A stretch of DNA of 64,000 nucleotides from Effusibacillus pohliae DSM 22757 (GTDB lineage Bacteria > Bacillota > Bacilli > Tumebacillales > Effusibacillaceae). Below are positions 28,314 to 37,766 of the stretch, in pieces. The notes beneath the pieces are model-generated. The model was not told the origin of the DNA. It saw nothing but the letters and a program-made list of their open reading frames with translations, and ran no database searches. Position numbers and translations under genes: made by a program. The stretch is taken from the NCBI RefSeq assembly GCF_000376225.1, contig NZ_AQXL01000128.1, positions 32,567 through 96,566 on the forward strand, written 5' to 3'. Each line of letters opens with the position of its first letter. Position 1 is the first letter of the stretch.

Positions 28314-29717
28314 TTATTGCAGTTTGGAAATTCGTTCCGCAGGCGTGAGAATATCGGTCACACGCACCCCGAAGTTTTCGTCGATAACCACCACTTCACC
28401 CTTGGCGATCAACTTGTTGTTGACCAGAATATCGACCGGTTCGCCCGCCAGCTTGTCCAGTTCGAGAATCGATCCCGGTCCCAGTTCGAGGATTTCCCGG
28501 ATCTGTTTGCGCGTTCTGCCCAATTCCACCGTCACCTGCAGCGGGACATCGAGCAGCAGGTTCAAATTCCCGCTGCCGATCACATTCGGCTCGACCGGAT
28601 CAAAAGCAGCAAACTGGACAGGTTGCACATTCACGGTCGGCGCCTCGTGCTGGCGTCCGCCAGGCGGGTAAGCCGATGCCGTGGATCGTGCCCCGCTTCC
28701 GTAAGCGGGCGAATAGCCTGTCGCTCCGTGCAGAGCACGATCCTGCACTGCCCCATGTACCGGGTTATCTCCCGGTCCGTATCCGGAGTGATACCCTGCG
28801 GCTCCGTGGAAGACGGGATCTGTCACGGCTCGATGCGCAAGCGGATCTCCTGCCGGCGGGATCGCCCCCGGGTGAGGCGGCTGCGAAACCGATAGAGGGG
28901 AAGCCGCCTGTTGGTATGAAACGGAACCGGAAGTGAATGATGGCTGCGGTGCGGCAGCCATTGGTTCCGGCGCCTGCATCGCCGGTTGCGGCGTTGCAAC
29001 TGGCGCTTCCTGAGCAGCAGTTGCGGCCGCTTCTGCCGGTTCGTCGTTTCCCGTCAATTTCGCCAGCATCGTTTTGGCAAAGCTGATGGGCACCAGATTC
29101 ATGATTTGCGAGTCGATCAGATCGCCCACCAACAGCCGGAAAGCGATTTTTACCAACACCTCGTCAGTTGGAAACAGAGCGTTCGCATGCTGCCGGTCCA
29201 GTGTGAAAATGTCGACCGAAGGCGGCGTGATGTTCACCACCATATTGAAAATCGTCGACATCGACGTGGCGGCCGATCCCATCATCTGGTTCATCGCCTC
29301 AGCCACCGCGCTCATATGCAGTTCGTTCAATTCACCTGGCTCGACGCGGCCGTCCCCGCCAAGCATCAGATCGGCGATCACCTGGGCGTCTCCCGTGCGG
29401 ATGGCCAGCACATTCGACCCGACGAATCCGTCCGTGTAGTCCACTTTAATCACCACGTGCGGAATCGGCAGATCGTTCTGCAGCTGTTCGCGGTCGATCA
29501 CCGACACTGCGGGCGTGGTGATCTCCACTTTTTGCCTGAGCAAGGTGGACAAAGCGGTGGCGGCAGTGCCGAACGAAATGTTGCCGATCTCGCCCAACGC
29601 GTCTTTTTCAAAATCGCTCAACAAATCCGTGGGCTTTGGCTGCTGCGGGCCGCCCGCTTCCGCCTGCCGCAGCAATGCGTCAATTTCTTCTTGTGATAGG
29701 AAGTCGTTACCTGTCAC
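28314..29717 (-). CDS. fliY: Flagellar switch protein FliY (CheC-like phosphatase plus FliN domain)
   Basis: 467 residues. An N-terminal CheY-P-binding peptide (FLSQEEIDALL), a CheC-like domain with both ExxN sites (Glu43/Asn46 and Glu140/Asn143), a long low-complexity linker (225-378), and a C-terminal FliN/SpoA domain (VTVELGRTRKQIREILEL). Acts at the motor C-ring and dephosphorylates CheY-P. The linker is longer than I expect for the family and carries imperfect repeats (HGAAGYHSGYG, HGATGYSPAYG). GTG start overlaps the fliM stop by 11 nt. Confidence 0.95.
   Translation of the reverse strand: MTGNDFLSQEEIDALLRQAEAGGPQQPKPTDLLSDFEKDALGEIGNISFGTAATALSTLLRQKVEITTPAVSVIDREQLQNDLPIPHVVIKVDYTDGFVGSNVLAIRTGDAQVIADLMLGGDGRVEPGELNELHMSAVAEAMNQMMGSAATSMSTIFNMVVNITPPSVDIFTLDRQHANALFPTDEVLVKIAFRLLVGDLIDSQIMNLVPISFAKTMLAKLTGNDEPAEAAATAAQEAPVATPQPAMQAPEPMAAAPQPSFTSGSVSYQQAASPLSVSQPPHPGAIPPAGDPLAHRAVTDPVFHGAAGYHSGYGPGDNPVHGAVQDRALHGATGYSPAYGSGARSTASAYPPGGRQHEAPTVNVQPVQFAAFDPVEPNVIGSGNLNLLLDVPLQVTVELGRTRKQIREILELGPGSILELDKLAGEPVDILVNNKLIAKGEVVVIDENFGVRVTDILTPAERISKLQ
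28689..28832 (-). repeat. Imperfect coding repeats in the FliY linker
   Basis: Residues 296-343 of FliY hold at least two diverged units (DPVFHGAAGYHSGYGPG and DRALHGATGYSPAYGSG) with a shorter VHGAV between. Frame is kept. It looks like local expansion of a flexible linker. Confidence 0.6.
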
Positions 29718-30705
29718 CTTCCCTCACCCCTTCCTCCAGAACTTCCGTGACTTGGACGGCAATCCGGCCGCGGCTGGTGCCCGGCTGGCCGAGATATTTT
29801 GGGGAATTGCCGATTTTGATCTGGACATTCTGATCGATCGCTTGATCCAGTTTGATCACATCCCCGACCGCCAATTGCAAAAATTCGCCGACACTGATCG
29901 TGGACGACCCCAGTTCGACTGTAATCGGCAAAAACGCTTTTTGCAGCGTCTTCCGAATCACTTCCGCATCTTCGGACTTGTCGCGCGTTTTTTTCGGGTG
30001 CATCCAATAGTGGGCGGACAATTTCGGCATGATCGGCTCCAACACCACATGCGGCATGCACACGTTGATCATGCCGGTCGTCTCGCCGATTTTCGAACTC
30101 AGGGAGACGACCGCCACTGTCTCATTGGGAGACACCAGCTGCATAAACTGCGGATTCACTTCCAGCATCTCCAGTTCCGGCGCCAAATCGGCCACGCCCT
30201 TCCATGCCTCGCCGAGATATTCGAGCGACCTGCCGAAGATGCGCACCATCACCCTCGTTTCGATCTCCGTCAGGTTGCGGTCTTTTTCCTGCCCGACGCC
30301 CGGTCCGCCGAGCAGCCGGTCCAACATCGCGTAGGCGACGTTCGGATTGACTTCCATTACGAACTTTCCGTTCAGCGGATGCACCCCAAACACGTTGAGA
30401 ATCGTCACTTTCGGGATGGAACGGATAAATTCCTCATACGGCAACTGCTCGACCGACACCACCTGGATCTGCACGTAGGTGCGCAGTTGCGCGGAAAAAT
30501 AACTGGTGAGCAAGCGTGAAAAATTTTCAAAGATGCGGGTGAGGCTGCGGATCTGATCCTTCGAGAAACGCATCGCCCGTTTGAAGTCGTAATTGCGGAT
30601 CTTGCGTTCCGTTTCACCCTGACGGATCTCCTCGGCCGACAACTCACCGGATGACAAGGCGGATAACAAGGCGTCTATTTCACTTTGCGACAATACTTCC
30701 GCCAT
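29707..30705 (-). CDS. fliM: Flagellar motor switch protein FliM
   Basis: 332 residues from ATG 30705 (MAEVLSQSEIDALLSAL, the CheY-P docking peptide). The middle domain (YDFKRAMRFSKDQIRSLTRI) is a FliM core, followed by a C-terminal SpoA domain (ITVELGSSTISVGEFLQL). AAAGGGGGTG lies 8 nt before the ATG. C-ring component that binds FliG and FliY. Confidence 0.96.
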   Translation of the reverse strand: MAEVLSQSEIDALLSALSSGELSAEEIRQGETERKIRNYDFKRAMRFSKDQIRSLTRIFENFSRLLTSYFSAQLRTYVQIQVVSVEQLPYEEFIRSIPKVTILNVFGVHPLNGKFVMEVNPNVAYAMLDRLLGGPGVGQEKDRNLTEIETRVMVRIFGRSLEYLGEAWKGVADLAPELEMLEVNPQFMQLVSPNETVAVVSLSSKIGETTGMINVCMPHVVLEPIMPKLSAHYWMHPKKTRDKSEDAEVIRKTLQKAFLPITVELGSSTISVGEFLQLAVGDVIKLDQAIDQNVQIKIGNSPKYLGQPGTSRGRIAVQVTEVLEEGVREGDR

Positions 30706-30741
30706 GCGCGTCACCCCCTTTGTCCGATCTGTACGTGCGGA

Positions 30742-31191
30742 TCACTGAATCACAATATCGGTGATGTAGACGTCGACCACTTTGCCGGTTTGCAGGTATT
30801 TGTTGACACCGTCCTTGATTTTTTGCCGCAATTGCCGGTAGTCCCTGTCATTTTGAATGTCGACGTGAGTGGTGGAATGCAGGATTTGATTGATCGTGTC
30901 TTTCACTTGCAGCTTGCGCAATCCCAGTTCTTCTACCGTTTTGCGGGAATCGGTTTGCAGTGTCATACCGATCTGGATCAGACTGGAGCCGGACAGGTTG
31001 GTGGTCATCTTGTCGACGGCAAATTGCCGCTCCGCCAGTTCCTGTGCCGTAGGCGGCTTGGGAGCTTTCGCCGCTGCCTCCCTGTCCCCGAGATATTGCC
31101 AGCCTACCAGCGCGACGACGGCCAAAAGCGCGATTGATACCATGATGATCAATGCCATGTTGAACAGTTTGTTTCGAAACATCTGGTTCAC
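30742..31191 (-). CDS. fliL: Flagellar basal body-associated protein FliL
   Basis: 149 residues. One membrane helix near the N terminus (ALIIMVSIALLAVVALVGW) and an extracytoplasmic stomatin-like domain ending VYITDIVIQ. Stator-associated. The GTG start overlaps the preceding stop by 4 nt; an ATG three codons later is the alternative. Confidence 0.93.
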   Translation of the reverse strand: MNQMFRNKLFNMALIIMVSIALLAVVALVGWQYLGDREAAAKAPKPPTAQELAERQFAVDKMTTNLSGSSLIQIGMTLQTDSRKTVEELGLRKLQVKDTINQILHSTTHVDIQNDRDYRQLRQKIKDGVNKYLQTGKVVDVYITDIVIQ

Positions 31192-31400
31192 CCCGTATGC
31201 GGACGCTCTTGCCGGCCGATCAAGCCGATCGTTTTGTAATAACCGGTGATCCGATCCGCCACTTCCTCAACCGATTCCTTCACCACAATCTTTTTGTTGG
31301 TCACCAACGTGATCACCGTATCCGGCGTCGCTTCCACCGTTTCCACCAACGTGGCGTTCAGCATCAGCTCCGAACCGTTAAAGCGGGTGACTCTGATCAT
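31188..31400 (-). CDS. swrD: Flagellar FlbD family protein (SwrD)
   Basis: 70 residues, start ATG 31400 after GAGGGAGGG. FlbD-family core MIRVTRFNGSELMLN, TLVTNKKIVVKESVEEV. In B. subtilis the gene at this place (ylzI, swrD) raises flagellar motor power. Overlaps fliL by 4 nt. Confidence 0.93.
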   Translation of the reverse strand: MIRVTRFNGSELMLNATLVETVEATPDTVITLVTNKKIVVKESVEEVADRITGYYKTIGLIGRQERPHTG

Positions 31401-31473
31401 GCAGGTCCCTCCCTCTGAAGGAAGCGTCCGCCCCCTCACAAACACCTCTGATTTTTTGTGCTCCCCGCCCTTC

Positions 31474-31509
31474 CCGTCACTTTCACGGGGATCACGTCAC
31501 TTCATTGGG
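31474..31509. repeat. Two degenerate half-copies of the 51-nt element
   Basis: GTCACTTTCACGGGG and ACGTCACTTCATTGGG follow each other and resemble the right arm of the 51-nt element. They fill the gap between flgE and swrD and end exactly at the flgE stop codon. Confidence 0.5.
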
Positions 31510-32376
31510 TTATCGTTTCAGATTCACCAATTCCTGCAGAATTTCATCCGATGTGGTGATGATCCGGGTGTTCGCCTGGAACCCGCGCTGCGCCACGATC
31601 ATCTCGGCAAATTCGTTGGACAGGTCGACGTTGGACATTTCGAGTGCCCCTACGATCAGCATGCCTCTGCCTTTTTGCCCAGCCACCGCATCTGTCCACT
31701 GCGCCGGATTATCCGCCCCGGAGTTCGCTGTAGAGGTGTAGAGATTGTCCCCCGTCTTCAGCAAGCCGCCGGGATTGGCGAATTTGGCGATCCGGATGGC
31801 AGCCACGTACTGTTTGTTGCCGGACGCATCCACATAGCTGACGATTCCTTTGTCATCGATTGAGAAGGATTGCGCATCATCAGGAATTCGAATATCGGTC
31901 ACAACATTGTTAATCGGATTCCCGTTGGCATCAACCGCAATCCCCTGCACTTTCATTCCGTTTGGCGCCACCAGCGATTTCAGATTGGGAGAACCGCCGG
32001 TTCCACCATCCCAACTGAAATTGCCGGCCCGAGTATAGTACAGGGTACTGCCCCCGTCGTTGCTGAGCACGAAAAATCCTTCTCCGTTAACCATCATGTC
32101 AGTTGGAACGTTCGTTGTCTGGGCACTGCCCTGCGTGTGCAGCGTATCAATCGCGGAAATCGTGCTTCCCAGTCCGATCTGGCGGGGATTAATACCGCCA
32201 ATGTTGGCGCCGGGGCGGGCGGCGCCTCCCACCGTCTGACTCAGCATGTCTTTGAACATCACCCGTCCCGCTTTGAACCCGGTGGTATTTACGTTCGCGA
32301 TGTTATTGCCGATCACGTCCAGTTTTGTCTGGAATCCGCGCATCCCCGCAATCCCCGAATACATGGCTCGCAACAT
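31510..32376 (-). CDS. flgE: Flagellar hook protein FlgE (FlgG-like, short)
   Basis: 288 residues. Rod/hook N-terminal motif (MYSGIAGMRGFQTKLDVIGN), central hook domain and C-terminal SNVDLSNEFAEMIVAQRGFQ. The length matches the short FlgE of B. subtilis rather than the 400-residue enteric FlgE; sequence alone cannot separate it from FlgG, but the position after fliK and flgD identifies the hook gene. AAGGAGGCG precedes ATG. Confidence 0.93.
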   Translation of the reverse strand: MLRAMYSGIAGMRGFQTKLDVIGNNIANVNTTGFKAGRVMFKDMLSQTVGGAARPGANIGGINPRQIGLGSTISAIDTLHTQGSAQTTNVPTDMMVNGEGFFVLSNDGGSTLYYTRAGNFSWDGGTGGSPNLKSLVAPNGMKVQGIAVDANGNPINNVVTDIRIPDDAQSFSIDDKGIVSYVDASGNKQYVAAIRIAKFANPGGLLKTGDNLYTSTANSGADNPAQWTDAVAGQKGRGMLIVGALEMSNVDLSNEFAEMIVAQRGFQANTRIITTSDEILQELVNLKR

Positions 32377-32399
32377 TTCAATCGCCTCCTTGTGATTTT

Positions 32400-32454
32400 G
32401 AAAACGCGTCAGTCGGTCAGCGTTTTCGGAACCTCCAACGAGTGGGCCGGTTCC
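32400..32454 (-). promoter_or_regulatory. Two hairpins in the flgE leader
   Basis: In the minus-strand transcript GGAACC/GGTTCC (15-nt loop) is followed at once by a perfect 8-bp GAAAACGC/GCGTTTTC stem with a 12-nt loop, ending before the flgE RBS. They occupy nearly all of the 77-nt gap. Such a pair could stabilise or delimit hook mRNA; no U-run argues against a terminator. Confidence 0.55.
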
Positions 32455-32840
32455 TATAGAAAAATCGCGCTGTCAATATTCGTAAACACATTGTCTTTCA
32501 TTGATTGCTGGTCGACAGCCGTGATGATCGTACGGTTTGGCACGTTCACCAGAAACGCCGTTTGCTTGAACAAAATCAGTGATTCCTTGCCGCCTTTTGC
32601 CGCCATCCGGTCGATCGCCCGTCCGATCTGTTGCAGGTCGGCCTCATTCAGTCGGATCGCCCGTTTTTCCAGACGCTGCTTCGCATGATTGGAAACGACC
32701 ACATCCGTGCGAGCGAGCTGCTTGTCCAGCTCCGCCCGAAAGCATCCCGACTGGCGGCCCGGTTCTCGCTGCGCCGTTTGAGGTTTCGCACCCTGTGCAG
32801 CTGCGGGGCCGCGAACACCAAACAGCCATTCCCGATTCAC
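32454..32840 (-). CDS. Flagellar operon protein, TIGR02530-like
   Basis: 128 residues, GTG start after GAGGTGAGG. A Gln/Arg-rich N terminus, then NHAKQRLEKRAIRLNEADLQ and a strand-rich C-terminal half (SLILFKQTAFLVNVPNRTII). It resembles the small conserved proteins annotated between flgD and flgE in many Bacillota and Clostridia, with no proven function. B. subtilis lacks it. Confidence 0.8.
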   Translation of the reverse strand: MNREWLFGVRGPAAAQGAKPQTAQREPGRQSGCFRAELDKQLARTDVVVSNHAKQRLEKRAIRLNEADLQQIGRAIDRMAAKGGKESLILFKQTAFLVNVPNRTIITAVDQQSMKDNVFTNIDSAIFL

Positions 32841-32851
32841 CCAGCCTCACC

Positions 32852-33256
32852 TCACTTGGCCACTTTCACAATATTGGCGAGATCCACCAGCGCATCACCG
32901 ACTCGCACCTGCATGACGCCGCCCTTCATCTCGGCGCCGATGACGGTACCCTGCACCTCTTTGCCTGCCGCGTCCTTATAAGTCACCGTCGCTCCCAGCA
33001 AGCTGAAGGTTGTGGCGAGCGAATCGATTCTTTGCAATTTTTGCAACTCCAACGCGCTGTTTGCCATCTGCTCCAAGGCGCTGAATTGGGCCATCTGCGA
33101 GATGAACTCGCGGTCCTGCATCGGCGACAGCGGATCCTGATACTTCAACTGCGTGACGAGCAGTTTCAAAAACGCGTCTTTGTCCAGTTCTTTCGCCGCC
33201 GTTTTACTAAAATTGGCCCCGCTTGTCGGGGCGATCGCGTTCGTTTGGTTGACCAT
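32852..33256 (-). CDS. flgD: Flagellar hook capping protein FlgD (short form)
   Basis: 134 residues, covering the N-terminal scaffold ([35 protein letters not shown]) and a short strand-rich tail. It lacks the FlgD Ig-like domains, as in B. subtilis FlgD. Scaffold for hook polymerisation. AGGAGGCGG precedes ATG. Confidence 0.94.
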   Translation of the reverse strand: MVNQTNAIAPTSGANFSKTAAKELDKDAFLKLLVTQLKYQDPLSPMQDREFISQMAQFSALEQMANSALELQKLQRIDSLATTFSLLGATVTYKDAAGKEVQGTVIGAEMKGGVMQVRVGDALVDLANIVKVAK

Positions 33257-33270
33257 CCCTGCACCGCCTC

Positions 33271-34581
33271 CTATGCCATCATGTCAAATTGGCCGTTCCG
33301 TAAACTTTGCCAGGACGGCTCCCAGACCGCCGCCTCCTCGATCACGCCTGTTTTCGCCACCTGCCCTTTGCGCGGGTTGTAAGTTTGCGGATGTCGCTGC
33401 TGTCTTTGACCGTCAAACATTCCCAACTCCGCATCGCTCCCGGTGGAGGAGGAAACTGGCACCACTTCCAGCCGATTCACTTGCAGTCCTTGCGCTTCCA
33501 GCTGCTGTTTGAGAACACCGATGCCAGAATCCAGCAGCGAGCGGGCATATTGGCTGTCGGCCGCGATCTGCAGCGTCACCTGTCCGGCTTCCCCCTGGAT
33601 GTGAACCTGAATTTCTCCCAGCCCATCGGGCAGTAGCGTGATTCTCATCTCACTTACACCGTGGCGCTCGCCTAAAACTGCCTGTTTGACCAACAACGCC
33701 GGAAAATCAGCTTTCCACTGGTCCGCCCGCATCTGTACATGCACGGGGCCGGATGATGCAACCGCTCCGGAAGCGGTGCTTCCCGAGACTTCTGCCGGAA
33801 CCACCCAATTCGACACGGAAGAAAGATGGACCCCGTCTGTTTGCGACGAAATATCCTGCCGGGCAGCGGCGGACGGATGGCCCTGAACCACAACCGGTTC
33901 AGGCGGAACGGTTTGCGTCGCGGTCAGCTTCGGTTCGCCGCCGGAATCGCCCACAATCGCAGTGAGTTCCGGCCGAAGCCGGCTTCCCATTTGCAGGAAT
34001 AGTGTTTCCGGTTGGCGCAGCGGCCTGATTTCCGCGCGCAGAAGCGCCGCTGATTGCAGCGAGGCGCCGGAGATTTTTTGATCTTCCGAGCGGCCGGCTT
34101 GCTGGATCGATTTCAGAAGGTGCAGCAACTGGCCCCCAAGTTTCACCGCCTGTTCGTTCGCCTCTTTTACTTTCGCCCCTTTTTCGTTGGAAGCAGTCAG
34201 ACTGCGGATCGCATCTTCCAACGGGATCCCGGCATTCTGCAGCCACTCGGCAACGGCCCGGGCAAGCTGTGGGACGTCGACGCACACGAGCTGTTTCCCC
34301 GCTTCCGCAGCCGCCAAATCAATCGTTTCAGGCTGCAGCGGATTCGCTTGCGGCAGACCCAGCAACGCAATCAGCTGCCCCAGTTGCTCCGCATTCATGC
34401 CGGACAGCAGCGCCAGCAGTTGATCCAAACCGGAGTCTGCATGTTTCTCACCCGGCAGCTGCCGCGTCAATAGCGTCTGGAACTGTCCGGCCATTTTAGC
34501 AGTCATCCCGCAACCGCCGGAAAAATTGGCCGGAGCAGTCGGAACGGACGAGCCCGACGTGATCTTGCCCATCGTCGTCAT
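33271..34581 (-). CDS. fliK: Flagellar hook-length control protein FliK
   Basis: About 436 residues. A low-complexity Gln/Ala/Ser/Pro ruler region, then the C-terminal FliK domain ([38 protein letters not shown]) that meets FlhB to stop hook growth. Start at ATG 34581, 8 nt after AAAGGAGG; the GTG three codons upstream lies inside that site. Confidence 0.92.
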   Translation of the reverse strand: MTTMGKITSGSSVPTAPANFSGGCGMTAKMAGQFQTLLTRQLPGEKHADSGLDQLLALLSGMNAEQLGQLIALLGLPQANPLQPETIDLAAAEAGKQLVCVDVPQLARAVAEWLQNAGIPLEDAIRSLTASNEKGAKVKEANEQAVKLGGQLLHLLKSIQQAGRSEDQKISGASLQSAALLRAEIRPLRQPETLFLQMGSRLRPELTAIVGDSGGEPKLTATQTVPPEPVVVQGHPSAAARQDISSQTDGVHLSSVSNWVVPAEVSGSTASGAVASSGPVHVQMRADQWKADFPALLVKQAVLGERHGVSEMRITLLPDGLGEIQVHIQGEAGQVTLQIAADSQYARSLLDSGIGVLKQQLEAQGLQVNRLEVVPVSSSTGSDAELGMFDGQRQQRHPQTYNPRKGQVAKTGVIEEAAVWEPSWQSLRNGQFDMMA

Positions 34582-34632
34582 CCTAATCACCTCCTTTACA
34601 GGTTACAGGGACTTGCATCCCGGGCCGGTTAT

Positions 34633-35193
34633 TCATTGCCCGGTTTCGATGCGGGCCGCCTGTTCCGGATCCATCTTTTCAAGGATCTGCGCCTTTTCTT
34701 CCACCGTCATCCGGCCGAGAATCGCTCTCGCTTCGGCCAGGGGGATGGCACCCAGCAGACTGGCCGCTTTCTTGGGAGACATTTCGGAATAGACTTTCGC
34801 CTGCTGCTTCCAATATTGATCCGCCGACTGCCGTTCGGTCTCCTGTTTCTGCGACTGGTCATTCTGCTGCTTCAACCGGTTCAGTTCCGCTTCTTTCGCA
34901 ACCAGTTCTTGCTGCAACTGCTGATTGGCACTCTTCGTCTGCTCCAGTTCTTTTTTCATCTGTTCCAACTGCGCCGTCAGTTTCCGCACTTCGGAACGCT
35001 CCTGTTTGGCCGCTTCGTCCGGCGGAACGATCGAACGGATGACCGGCGTCTGGCGGGCGGCGGCCAACAGTTTTCCAGTCACGTCATATCCCATGAACTG
35101 AAACACCATTCCCAGGACCAATCCGGTAAACAGCAGCGGCAGAATGATGATATAAAACAACCATTCCAATTTTCCGTACGCGCGTTCTTCCAC
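34633..35193 (-). CDS. MotE/YlxF-like flagellar protein (MgtE N-domain)
   Basis: 186 residues: an N-terminal membrane helix (LFYIIILPLLFTGLVLGMVF), a long Gln/Glu/Lys coiled coil (about 65-120) and a C-terminal helical module (EMSPKKAASLLGAIPLAEAR, MTVEEKAQILEKMDPEQAAR) shared with MgtE and MotE. YlxF occupies this place in B. subtilis. Probably a periplasmic-side or stator-chaperone role; inferred. GTG start after GAGGGGGAG. Confidence 0.85.
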   Translation of the reverse strand: MEERAYGKLEWLFYIIILPLLFTGLVLGMVFQFMGYDVTGKLLAAARQTPVIRSIVPPDEAAKQERSEVRKLTAQLEQMKKELEQTKSANQQLQQELVAKEAELNRLKQQNDQSQKQETERQSADQYWKQQAKVYSEMSPKKAASLLGAIPLAEARAILGRMTVEEKAQILEKMDPEQAARIETGQ

Positions 35194-35213
35194 GTCTCCC
35201 CCTCCCTCGCGAA

Positions 35214-35657
35214 TCAGGGCGCCTTGCGTCTCATCCGCAGACTGATCTCATCGAGCTCCGACTGTTCCTTTTTTTTCAAGTCGCGGTCACGGCTCTCCAA
35301 TCGTTTTTGCTTGAGACGCTGCCAGATCTCCTGATCCCGCTGCCGGTGGATGAACCGCAGGCGGGTCGTTTCCACCTGGCCGGCCAGGTAGGAACACTGC
35401 TGTTTTTGCTGTTGCAGCTTGCAGCGCTGGGAATTCAGCCATTCATCCCAGGCCAGCAGCTGTAGGGGGGTCGTTCCGGCCGACTCGATCTGTTTGAAGC
35501 GGGCAAGCGAATGTTCCAGATCGGTTTCGATCGCATGCAGCAGGCTCTCCGCTTGCGAGAGCTGTCTCCTGTGTTCGGCAAATTCCCATTCCGTCTGTCT
35601 GGCAAACAGCGATTTGATTGAATGGATTTTTTGAATCGTCCGCATCGGAATGCTCAT
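35214..35657 (-). CDS. fliJ: Flagellar export chaperone-like FliJ
   Basis: 147 residues, almost entirely charged coiled coil, as in FliJ, which sits in the FliI ring. Start overlaps the fliI stop (ATGA). Recognised mostly from position and coiled-coil character. Confidence 0.88.
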   Translation of the reverse strand: MSIPMRTIQKIHSIKSLFARQTEWEFAEHRRQLSQAESLLHAIETDLEHSLARFKQIESAGTTPLQLLAWDEWLNSQRCKLQQQKQQCSYLAGQVETTRLRFIHRQRDQEIWQRLKQKRLESRDRDLKKKEQSELDEISLRMRRKAP

Positions 35658-36979
35658 GCCTCAATTCCTCCCAACAGATGAATCAGCTGGTCGACGGTCG
35701 TGGCAAAATCGGATTTTTCGTCGACCGCTTGCGTCACAAACCGGTTCATGCGCTCCCGGTATTCGATCGCACGGTCGATTTCCGGGTTGGTCCCCGCCTG
35801 GTAGGCGCCGATCCGAATCAGATCTTCCGCCTCCCGGTACACGGCCGCCAACCGCTTGAACGTCAGCGCCGCCCGGCGATGCTCCGGGGTGACCAGATCG
35901 TTCATCACCCGGCTGATGCTGGACAACACGTCGATCGCAGGAAAATGGCCCTTGTTGGCCAACTCGCGCGAAAGGACGATGTGGCCGTCGAGAATCCCCC
36001 GCACCGCGTCGGCGATCGGATCGTTCAGATCGTCCCCGTCGACCAGCACCGTGTAAAACCCGGTGATCGTACCGGCCGCGCCCGTTCCCGCCCGTTCCAA
36101 AAGTCTTGGCAGCATCGCGAACACGGATGGGGTGTAACCTTTCGTGGCTGGCGGTTCCCCCACCGCCAGCCCGACTTCCCGCTGCGCCATCGCAAAGCGT
36201 GTGACCGAGTCCATCATCAGGTTGACGTGCAGGCCCTGGTCGCGGAAATATTCGGCGATTGTGGTGGCCACCAGCGCCCCCTTGATGCGAATCAGCGCCG
36301 GCTGATCGGAAGTGGCCACCACCAATACGGAACGGGCCAGTCCTTCCGGACCGAGATCTTTTTCGATGAATCCCCTCACTTCTCGGCCCCGCTCGCCGAT
36401 CAACGCGATCACGTTCACGTCAGCCGAGGTGTTGCGGGCGATCATCCCGAGCAGTGTGCTTTTTCCGACACCGCTGCCGGCAAAAATTCCGATCCTCTGG
36501 CCCCGTCCGACGCTCAACAAGCCATCGATGCAGCGGATGCCGACTGACAGCGGAGAGCAAATCGTCGGCCGCGCCAGCGGGTTCGGTGGATCATTGTCGA
36601 CCGGTTTTTCCTCCGTCAGGGAGAGCGGTCCCAGATCGTCGATCGGCCGGCCGACACCGTTCAGGATCCTGCCCAGCAACGGTTTGCCAACCGGAACATG
36701 CAGGGCTTTGCCTGTCCCGCGCACTTCGCTGCCAGGCCCGACCGCCCCGAGATCGCCCAACGGCATCAGCAGCACCCGGTCTTCCCGGAAACCGACCACT
36801 TCCGCCATGCAGGGCGCCGTCCGGCTGACCGATGAAATCAGGCAGATATCGCCGACTTTGGCTGGCGGCCCGACCGATTCGATCGTTAGTCCGATGACCT
36901 GCGCCACTTTTCCGAAGTGTACGAACCTACCCGTTTTTTCGATGACTTCCAGATACGTGCCGAGCGGGAAGCTATTCAC
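35654..36979 (-). CDS. fliI: Flagellum-specific ATPase FliI
   Basis: 441 residues, F1-beta-like. Walker A AGSGVGKSTLLGM (about 165), ALIGERGREVRGFIEKDL, Walker B VNLMMDSVTRFAMAQREV, and IHLLGGIEA-type C terminus. Energises export with FliH. The GTG start overlaps the fliH stop by 8 nt with only a weak RBS, so it likely depends on fliH translation. Confidence 0.97.
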   Translation of the reverse strand: MNSFPLGTYLEVIEKTGRFVHFGKVAQVIGLTIESVGPPAKVGDICLISSVSRTAPCMAEVVGFREDRVLLMPLGDLGAVGPGSEVRGTGKALHVPVGKPLLGRILNGVGRPIDDLGPLSLTEEKPVDNDPPNPLARPTICSPLSVGIRCIDGLLSVGRGQRIGIFAGSGVGKSTLLGMIARNTSADVNVIALIGERGREVRGFIEKDLGPEGLARSVLVVATSDQPALIRIKGALVATTIAEYFRDQGLHVNLMMDSVTRFAMAQREVGLAVGEPPATKGYTPSVFAMLPRLLERAGTGAAGTITGFYTVLVDGDDLNDPIADAVRGILDGHIVLSRELANKGHFPAIDVLSSISRVMNDLVTPEHRRAALTFKRLAAVYREAEDLIRIGAYQAGTNPEIDRAIEYRERMNRFVTQAVDEKSDFATTVDQLIHLLGGIEA

Positions 36980-37766
36980 GTAGGTGAGCCGCCGCCGCTT
37001 CCAGCAGGGCTCGTTTCACCTCGTTCAGCTGCGTGTCGATCCGCGCATCGACCGACCCATGCCGCGTCCGCAGGATGCAGCCGCCTTTTTCCACCGACAG
37101 GTCGGAAACAAACTGCAGTTCGACCGGCGGCGGATACCCGACGGCCAAGTCGTCCCTGACCGTCAGCAAAAACGGAATGTCTTCCGGATTCGCGTGCACT
37201 TCCACGCGGGAACGGTCGACCAGTTCCGCCAGGGCGCTTTTCAGCGTTCGCTCCACCCAGGCGGGATCCGTTTCCAGCTCTTTCTGAATGATTTTCTTTG
37301 CGACCGCACAGGCCAGTTCGATCAGTTGCCGCTCCGATTGCCATGCATACGCTTTTTGGTCTGCTTCCAATTGCCGCATCATCGCCAGCACCTGTTCAAT
37401 CTTGTCCCGGTACGCCGCCTCGCCAGCCGCCCTACCATCGGCAAAGCCGCTTTCATAGCCCGCCTCGCGCGCCTCCTCCACCATTCTCTTCGCCTTTTGT
37501 TGGGCACTTTGCAAAACCGTTTCCGCCTGCCGGTTGGCTTCCTCGACAACCGCCGCCGCTTCCCGGCGCGCCGTTTCCAGAATCCGGTCCGCCTCCAGCC
37601 GCGCTTGTTCGATGACCGCTTCCGACGACGGCCCATTTTCCAGGCAGCGCCCATCCACTGACTGGGTGCGGACGGAAGCGGGATTGACCACCCGCACGAC
37701 CGGGATCGTATGGATCGTTCGTTGGCCGGTTACCGTTGCGTAGGGTGATTTCACGATCTTAGACAA
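36972..37766 (-). CDS. fliH: Flagellar assembly protein FliH
   Basis: 264 residues. Long central Ala/Glu/Arg-rich helices (about 55-125) and a C-terminal V-ATPase-E-like domain (ELACAVAKKIIQKELETDP). Regulates FliI. TTG start after GGAGGGG, overlapping fliG by 8 nt. Confidence 0.93.
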   Translation of the reverse strand: MSKIVKSPYATVTGQRTIHTIPVVRVVNPASVRTQSVDGRCLENGPSSEAVIEQARLEADRILETARREAAAVVEEANRQAETVLQSAQQKAKRMVEEAREAGYESGFADGRAAGEAAYRDKIEQVLAMMRQLEADQKAYAWQSERQLIELACAVAKKIIQKELETDPAWVERTLKSALAELVDRSRVEVHANPEDIPFLLTVRDDLAVGYPPPVELQFVSDLSVEKGGCILRTRHGSVDARIDTQLNEVKRALLEAAAAHLRE

